This document shows, one piece after another, positions 57,182-64,000 of a stretch of DNA of 64,000 nucleotides; the first letter of the stretch is position 1, and every line of letters starts with the position of its first letter. Origin of the DNA: Heligmosomoides polygyrus polygyrus (taxonomy: Eukaryota; Nematoda; Chromadorea; Rhabditida; Heligmosomidae); the NCBI GenBank assembly GCA_947396885.1, contig OX377205.1, forward strand, positions 77,658,969-77,722,968, in the 5' to 3' direction. Under the pieces are notes generated by a model, which saw only the letters and a program-made list of their open reading frames with translations, ran no database searches and had not been told where the DNA came from. The position numbers and the translations under genes were made by a program.

Positions 57182-57473
57182 CAATATGTACAATGTGGGC
57201 GTGTGTAGCGCAGTCGGAGGAGGTGTCGACTGTCACTTGCACCCAATACCAGGCTCCTGGTCCGGAGTTCCCGCACAGGCCAGTCAAGGCTTTCATCTCT
57301 CCGGGCTCGGTGAGATGGTATATGGTACATAAAGCGCAGACCCTTTCAGCAGTTAGACACCGCATTCGTTGCATGGCTAAATACGCATTCAAATCGCCTC
57401 CACGACACCACGCAGAAGTAAAATGCGTGGCGCATCCCGCGAGGGGTTGAATAACGCCGGTCTTTGTCCTTTA
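57182..57473 (+). mobile_element. SINE-A copy, right arm core tract
   Basis: Mirror of 31,930-32,205, starting GTGTGTAGCGCAGTCGGAGG, 3' end GAATAACGCCGGTCTTTGTC. Confidence 0.8.
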
Positions 57474-58592
57474 TGTACAATGCCCTAAGGTGGTATGCGA
57501 ACAGACTAGTCAGTATTTGCCATTTCGAAACCAGCCTTTTACGAATTCACCGAAAGGATTGTTTTTCAATCGTTCTTTTTCTAGAAAATTTCCTGACTTT
57601 TCGACACAATACAGTATCACAAAGCCGACGCCGTTCTTCGTCTAGAGGACGGGGATAAAGTGTGGCATTAGTCAGCATCATTTCGGGATGCGCCTAGCGT
57701 TCTGCTCAGTTTGCACATGTAGTAAGCAGAGAGCATGAATTTTTTCTTGAAAAACTGAAAAAAACAACGAGTACTGATATTGAATCGAGTGCGTAGCGCA
57801 TTTTTCTAGAGAAGCTACCGTTTCGCTGACTTAGCCTTCAATAATAGTACAGTAGTTAAGACTTAATTAAATTGGTAAATAAAGCCGCGCTGGTCCTTTG
57901 CAGAAGTGCTCATCTTGCCTTTTTTAGACCTCGTCTTTGTAATACATGTTGTCTCACCGTTCCCTTCCAATGATACACACAGGGTTATGTTGCCTAATCT
58001 CTGTTTAGTAAGTTACCAGAAGTTTTCTCAACTTCGATGAAGCCTTACGGGGAAACTGCAGATTTAAATAATAAAGAAAAATAGAAACATTTTAATAATA
58101 CTTACCAGATGGGATCTCCAGTTATAACGACCAACTCAGTGCTATGCCCCATTCAGACTACTCTTAAAAAAGGCACTCCCTCAACCGATGGAAGATGTTG
58201 CTGAAGTAACAGCGGAATTATGCCACTTAGCGAGATCCACACTTTTGGATAGGTTCTTGTAAAGAGGTTGACAGATTAGAATAGACTTATTACCAGAGGG
58301 TAATCGTGCCTTAACACAACGACAGGAGGCGCAACATCAAGTACGTATCAGCTTAAACTAGCGGTACCCTCCAATGTCAGCGAAGAGTTTTATGCCCGGA
58401 GTTGTCAAGTTGGTAAATGCAAGCTGCAAAATCTGCCTAGGCTTAAGTTAAGCAGCAAAAAGTTACCCTTATTCCGTAAATTGTATTAAATCGTAAATAA
58501 AATGTACCGCAAAAATTTTTTATCTCGGAATAGCTGCTTCAGGTGAGAACTTGAATGTTAGCACTTCGTTTTAATATTAAACAAATAGGGGC

Positions 58593-58870
58593 GTACTAGT
58601 GTAGTCGGAGAAGACGCTCACTGTCGCGTACACTCCGATTGAAAGTTCTTGATTTGGATTTCACACCCAGCTCAAAAAAGCCTTTCGTCCTTCTGATGTC
58701 TGTGAATTGATGCCATACTGTTTAGAAAGGATGACAAACTGGCATTTACATCGACTCTTACATTGATCGTAAGTCATTGCACAGGCCAAAAAACTCGTTC
58801 AACTATAGCAGTGATGTCTCGTACGCATCCCGAAAAGGGATTGACTAATGAGACCTTTATTCTCCCCCCT
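58593..58870 (+). mobile_element. SINE-A copy, right arm
   Basis: Mirror of 30,548-30,828, diverged by many substitutions. Confidence 0.65.
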
Positions 58871-59339
58871 TTAATGCAAATTGCTTTGTAAATCACGATG
58901 AGGAAACTTCTTCAATAAAGATTAGTGGAGAAAGAGACGGCGAACAGAATACTTCTGGATACCGCGAGCAAAAACGCTCTGCGGCGAAGGCACCAGAGAT
59001 GGCAGCAGCCGGCCGGCTGCTGCAAGTCTGGAACGAATCGTCCCGTCGTAGCAAAGTACATGAGGTTGTAATGGGAAGCAGACGGGCACGACGAGCGGAC
59101 TCAGCTGGAACGCGGCACAGCCACCCCGACGTGCACGGAATGGAATGAAAATTGAGATCGATTAAATTGTGTTCGTGAAGGGCTACATAGTTAGACTTCG
59201 AGCTATTAATGAAATCGCATAATCAACTTTCAACGAAACCTCCCCGTCGACATGCGGTTTCTAAAAGAAAAACCTTGTATGAAAAAGGGTTATGAATTGC
59301 GTTTTTTTTTAAGAACTGATTTGGTATAAGTCATAAAAA

Positions 59340-59640
59340 GGATAAAACGCGGCAATAATCAACCCCTGCTTATGACGCATCGCGCTTTGAATTTCTTCAG
59401 GATTTTGTCGATGAGCCATCTGAATGGGTATTTGGCATAGATAGTGCGGTGGGTAGCTGGTAAAAGGACAAATTTATCCTCCTCAGAAGAGTCTGGCAGC
59501 AGATAACGGAGAAATTACTCAGGAGGATTGAAAGGCTTGGTTAGTCTGGGCTGGACCAAGAAGCATGGTTCAGGAAGGCGACAGCAGGCTCCTTCACTAC
59601 ACTGCTACTACGAGCTCGTTGCTGTACGGTGGGATATAGA
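59340..59640 (-). mobile_element. old SINE-A copy, right arm
   Basis: Decayed partner of 29,790-30,075. Confidence 0.5.
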
Positions 59641-59764
59641 AGTATTTGCGCCGAGTGATTTCGTCTGGGGTGCGCCATGCATGCTGACTTGGAGAGAAAA
59701 TCTGAACTCTTTTACGACGAGCGAGCTCTTAAAGTGGAATAAAGAAAGGGATAAAAGATAAAAT

Positions 59765-60060
59765 TATAAAAGACGGCGTTAGTCAGACCCTTTGCGGGAA
59801 GCGCTACGCATTTTACCTCTACTGGACATCGTGAAGAAAATATGAATGCGTATTTGGTGAGTACGGTAATTTGCAGTGGCCAGCCGACGATCAATTCAGT
59901 GCTTTAGTCCTCCCATACAGGACTGATACCAATTTGCCGACTTGAATGAATGGAAGACTTGGTTAGTCTGGGCGAAAAATCCGAACAATGAAGCTTAAGG
60001 GTGCTTTCGACAGTCGGCGCCTCCTCCGACTGCGCTACCACGCATCCAAAGAATCTCGTC
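59765..60060 (-). mobile_element. SINE-A copy, right arm
   Basis: Mirror of 29,371-29,660. Reads on minus as GTAGCGCAGTCGGAGGAGGC. Confidence 0.75.
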
Positions 60061-61038
60061 TCTTTTAAAGTAAGTTTAAAGTGCACAAAAAAGTAGATAT
60101 AAATGAGAAAAGGATATGGAACGCGTCGATCCCTTCTGGTGCTACCTTTCAACCTTCTCGCAATCTTTGTCAAGCTCTTTTATGAGACCTGGTACACAAC
60201 AGGAAGAATGGGAGAACAAGATAAATTTTAGCATTCTACCACTAACAAGCATGGATAGTGTCTTCATACCTTGCTCTTCAGCGCAAGCTGTTGGTGCTCT
60301 TTGACGAGTTGTCGGGCTTCGTCCTTGTTCTCGCCGATCTCGTGCAGGGTGAGAAGCCATTTCTCACCAGGACCCTCAATCCAATCCAGCAATCTAGAAC
60401 GTAATCAATTTCAACAATGGGCGTCTTCCACCACAACCGCTTCACAGACAGTTAGTTGAGTTTTCCGCTTGGTCTTCTAACCTGTTCACGCCTTCAGCAT
60501 GCTCCTCTAGCATTCGACATCGCTCCTCATTTTCAGCCGTTAACTTAGACATTTCTGCTTCCTTCTGAGGAAGCGAGGCGAGATGCTAAACAATAGCATC
60601 CTTGTCGAACTACTTCTTCTTGCACAGCATCGGTTTGTCTTGATTAAAATGAGTGAAATTTCGTGAACAAACGGAACCCACTTCGATCTCGTCGATCTTG
60701 CTCTTCAGCGCTTTCGCGGCCACATCGTGGTGGACAGTGCCGGACTTTCTAAGCTCCGCGACTAATCGTCGACCTTAAAATCAACACTGTGCTTTCAATG
60801 CATCGATACGTGCAGTTTCCACACTTTTGTGAACGCTCATGCAACCGTCAATCGCCAAATGGGAACAACTCCTCAGTAAGGTGCTGCTCAGTTTGAGAAG
60901 AATTTTTTATCTACGCTTATGATTTGATACAGCTGGAGAATATTTGATGATGATGATTATGATCTAATGACATCCTCAATGGCCCACGAGAACTAACACT
61001 GAATGCTGGCAATCTTCATTAGCTGAAAACACTATTCT

Positions 61039-61443
61039 TTGCAAATGCGGCAATTCTACACGCTTCAGCTTAGAAGTTCTAGAGAAGAGGAGCGGAAAGA
61101 AACGATGAAGCAAGAGCAAGAGTCCGAAGAGCAGCAAGGAGAGTGGCAAGACGACCAGCAGGAAATGCAGCTCGAAGAGTCTCACGTCCAGCAAGAGCGG
61201 AAAATCGAGCACAAAGAAGAGCGGAACCACCGAACCGAGCACGACTCGAAAGAGCAAGAAGGGAAAGAGCAGCAAGAAGGAGCACGATGGGGCACGAGTG
61301 TTACAATCCTCAGGAATAGTAAGCTTCTAGTGAGCAAAACTAGAGATGGATCGGCAACTTCTAGGAAGTGTTCGACAAACCTCTACATTGTATTCCTGAG
61401 AAGGCGCAAACGACGCTCTCAACGCTCTAGAGCTAAATACTGA
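61039..61443 (+). other. Glu/Gln/Lys-rich open frame, right arm
   Basis: 134 codons, charged throughout (KEERNHRTEHDSKEQEGKEQ), partner of the shorter frame at 28079-28303. No domain recognised; opposite in strand to the SESTD1 copy. It may be a retroelement gag-like tail. Confidence 0.3.
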
Positions 61444-61726
61444 TGACATAACAGTGGACGAAGCAACGGAACAATAGGATAACTCGGAAGCAGAAAGAGA
61501 GGCCCTGAGCTTGACAATTCTCCGCTCTAGACGAAAAGTATAGTCCTAAAACACCAGCTGACCAAGCTTTTCTACTGCTGATGGAGGTAGAGAAGCTTAT
61601 TCAGCTAACACAAGTGTTCGTACCGAGGAGCGACTTAATCTTCAAACTGCGGAAGAAAGGAAACCTATTTTATTGCGAAGACTGGGGAAACACAACTCTA
61701 TCGACTGCCAGTGAAAGACTTCTGCA

Positions 61727-62010
61727 TCATTTAAATCAGTTTCATTAAGCCTCAAGTGGCTGGTACCGAGGATGTAAGCTGTTACGACGATGTTTTGTTG
61801 CGATCAAAACTTCTAGCGCCAGGCGGGACTCGAACCCGCACCTCCCTCTAACCGGGCGGGAATGCTCTACGCCATTACACCACCGGCGCCGTTTGATCGA
61901 ACGCAACATCCACACCTCGTGGGACCGATCAGCACCCACCCGTATCCGGGATGATCTGGCCGCTGATATCAGCATGGAACCAGTTAAGCTGATGGTCTTG
62001 ATAGAAACGA
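61727..62010 (-). mobile_element. SINE-B (different tRNA-like head), right arm only
   Basis: On the minus strand, GGCGCCGGTGGTGTAATGGC with a clean T-arm (GCGGG TTCGAGT CCCGC) at about 61,813-61,890, followed by an unrelated body. The acceptor strands pair but no normal 7-nt anticodon loop can be drawn, so it is a tRNA-like SINE head rather than a functional tRNA. Absent from the matching left-arm position (about 27,650). Confidence 0.65.
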
Positions 62011-62029
62011 TGACGGGTCTAATAAAAAG

Positions 62030-62255
62030 GCTAAAAGGAAAAAGACGGGCTCAACGGGATGTCGTGGAGGCGATTTGGATGCTTATTCAGCCATACAATG
62101 ACATAGGGTGGCATGCCGATTAACAAGTTAGGTATCAATTCACTGCCGCGGAAGGATGGGGAGTTTGGCTCGCCTTTGTGGGAAATATCAACCCGGAACT
62201 TGTTATCGGGGCATGCGGCAGCCAGCACCTCCTCCGACTGCGCTACGCGCTCCCA
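62030..62255 (-). mobile_element. SINE-A copy, right arm
   Basis: Partner of 27,415-27,640 but with a better preserved A-box end (GTAGCGCAGTCGGAGGAGGT on minus at about 62,230-62,250). Confidence 0.7.
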
Positions 62256-62289
62256 ACGAGAAGATTATTATGAAACTAATTCAGAAGCG

Positions 62290-62830
62290 GTATGTAGGTT
62301 TTGCTGCAAGCAAACTTACTCCTGCACGACATCATCAGCTTAGAATATCGACGACTGATCTTAATTAGTTTCGTCGACTTTCGAAAGGTATTCGACATCA
62401 TTAACAGTGTAGTGGAAGACACCTCGATTACCCGGCGTTCTGCACGTCTTCGATGTGATTCTCGGAAGCCACTACTTCAGCTCTTCGTGCTGCGTGAAGA
62501 TAGATGCGGGCGTACAAAGTTTCTTCGAGATCACAACAGGTTGGAAGCGAAGATGTACACTCTTGAAACTGCTACTCAATATCGTCCGGCATTTCATAAT
62601 GGCGGAGGTGACAAATGAAGTCCGAGCTGGAATTCATGGACAGCTTTTTTACCGATCTGCACTTTACGGCTGACATCCCACTAGGGCAGAGAGGGAGCTC
62701 TGTTATGCTACAGCAGGCCGTACCCCATGGTCAGGAAATAAGCAAGGCTGAATTCAATGTAATAGTCGAAGATGTAAGTCGTTAACAATTCCTGAGTCAA
62801 AATCGGGTTGGGAGCGGACTCTCTAGATGA
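62290..62830 (+). mobile_element. degenerate LINE reverse transcriptase, right arm
   Basis: Mirror of 26,815-27,370; the plus-strand frame 62301-62618 carries the same LEYRRLILISFVDFRKVFDI block. Confidence 0.6.
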
Positions 62831-63527
62831 AGAGAACAGCTTCCCTTATATAAAAAGCATAGTTACCAGCGATGGAAACGCAGAGAATTGCGCCCGTTTT
62901 TGAATAGCGAAGGCAGCAGCTGTGCATCAAAGATTTGAGATGCTTTGGAGATCATCGTTCATCCGAAAAAGCATCAAGTTGCCCCTGTAGTCGTGGATCG
63001 CGGCCTACGCAGTTAGCGCAGGCGAAACGGGAAAATGTCAGTCACCACTATTCGACGGACAAACGCCATCCATTTCAACTGTTTTAGATGACTAATGGGA
63101 AAACGCTCCACTGATCGCATCTCGATCGAAAAAGTGTTGCGCCGCTACGACACGACCGCTGCTCGTTCAGGAAATCATAACGCGACGTCAACCTCGACTG
63201 TCAGGGCATATGCGTACGCCGAGGCATCGACTATCAGGAGTAAGTATGCAAAGGATGCCACAGGAGAACGATGCATAGGACCTCTAAAAAGAAGCATCAA
63301 TGAACATCCATGAATGATCTGATGATTATGAGGATTTATAGGGAAAAGGGTGAGGAAATCGCTTGAGACCGACACTGGTAGAAAGAGTTCGTCGCACTGT
63401 GTGGGCAGCAGCAGGGAGGAACCAAGAAAGCCAGAAGCCATTAAAGTACCTCTTATTTTGCCACTCCTCTGAGCCGTTGGCAAAAGCTAGCCACCTTTCT
63501 ACTTTCTTTATTATTACCCTTTAATGA

Positions 63528-63800
63528 GGTCGCGTGTAGCGCAGTCGGAGAAGGTGCCGCTATCCTCGTTACCAGGCCCCTAGTTCGGATTTCTCGCCCA
63601 GGCCAAAATGAGCCTTCCGCCCCTACTAGGTTGGCGATTTGGCACCAGTGTTGTCTGGGAAGGATAAAACACTGACTTGTTTATCGGATGGGCATCACAA
63701 GTAACTGAATAGGCCAAATATGCATTCAAATTGCTTCCACGACATCCTGTAGAAGTCGAATGCGTGGTACATCCCAAAAGGAATCGTTCTTTTATCCCTA
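63528..63800 (+). mobile_element. SINE-A copy, right arm
   Basis: Starts GTCGCGTGTAGCGCAGTCGG, B-box region CTAGTTCGGATTTCTCGCCC, 3' GCGTGGTACATCCCAAAAGG. Partner of 25,845-26,118, near the outer end of the arm. Confidence 0.8.
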
Positions 63801-64000
63801 CCCTTTGCCACTTTTTTTGTGAAAAGTTTAAGAAACTACATATAGATTCCAGAAATCGGTTGCATATTTTTATTTATTTTATTTATTTATTCAAAGCATA
63901 GATTATAATCTAGCGTAAAGAAACAGTGGTATGTAAAAAAACAGATATGCAAACGTCAACCATTCAAACAACACACAATCTGCAACACACCAAGACGTCT

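Larger units (their letters stand above)
52633..58192 (-). repeat. near-identical core tract, right arm
   Basis: Partner of 31,207-36,825. It lacks 63 bp near 53,338 relative to the left arm and has a longer G-run near 54,940. Otherwise translated segments of both arms are identical over long stretches. Confidence 0.85.

Noticed and set aside
61813..61890. tRNA gene on the minus strand
   Set aside because: Acceptor and T-arm pair, but no standard anticodon stem with a 7-nt loop can be drawn, and an unrelated body follows; treated as a SINE head.

Overview
This is a eukaryotic window from a nematode. A perfect 22-nt copy of the nematode SL1 spliced leader lies at 14,624-14,645 (minus strand). 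The one host gene has short exons with TTTCAG-type acceptors. The rest is nematode-type repeats: BEL/Pao elements with an env-like third gene, mariner and IS630/Tc1-type transposons, LINE fragments and tRNA-derived SINEs. Multi-kilobase repeat-filled introns suggest a parasitic strongylid (hookworm-like) genome, but I cannot fix the species. Two gaps of exactly 200 N (15,507-15,706 and 42,284-42,483) look like arbitrary scaffold placeholders.

Layout. 1-2,157: env and gag pieces of one decayed BEL/Pao element (minus strand), gag split by a TTCGAA-rich insert. 2,747-12,348: a second, more complete BEL/Pao carcass (minus strand; gag, protease, RT, RNase H, integrase, env) cut by a LINE at about 5.24-6.66 kb. 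12.3-18.3 kb: a long-inverted-repeat element, an SL1-tagged retrocopy, a mariner remnant, a SINE and an IS630/Tc1-type transposon with 21-bp subterminal iterons. 18.3-20.4 kb: mostly unrecognised, then a LINE tail. 20,520-42,239 (+): a 19-exon gene of about 773 codons that I recognise as the SESTD1 orthologue (CRAL-TRIO/SEC14 domain plus spectrin repeats); all exon phases join in frame.

25.8-63.9 kb is the main structural event: a giant imperfect inverted duplication. The left arm is about 25,776-42,283 and the right arm about 48,062-63,868, around a 5.8-kb centre packed with transposons. The right arm holds a second SESTD1 copy on the minus strand (48,106-60,773), tail-to-tail with the first. 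Its 13 exons keep the same lengths, but the start codon and CRAL-TRIO exons are absent from the window. A 5.6-kb block in each arm (31.2-36.8 and 52.6-58.2 kb) is almost identical, while the flanks differ by several percent and by transposon insertions. That is the pattern expected of gene conversion inside a palindrome, but also of two haplotypes wrongly joined head to head, and the gap at the inner end of the left arm keeps the artefact explanation open.

The SESTD1 gene is the only clear functional host gene. Nearly everything else is mobile DNA, mostly broken. I saw no rRNA genes, functional tRNA genes or CRISPR arrays.
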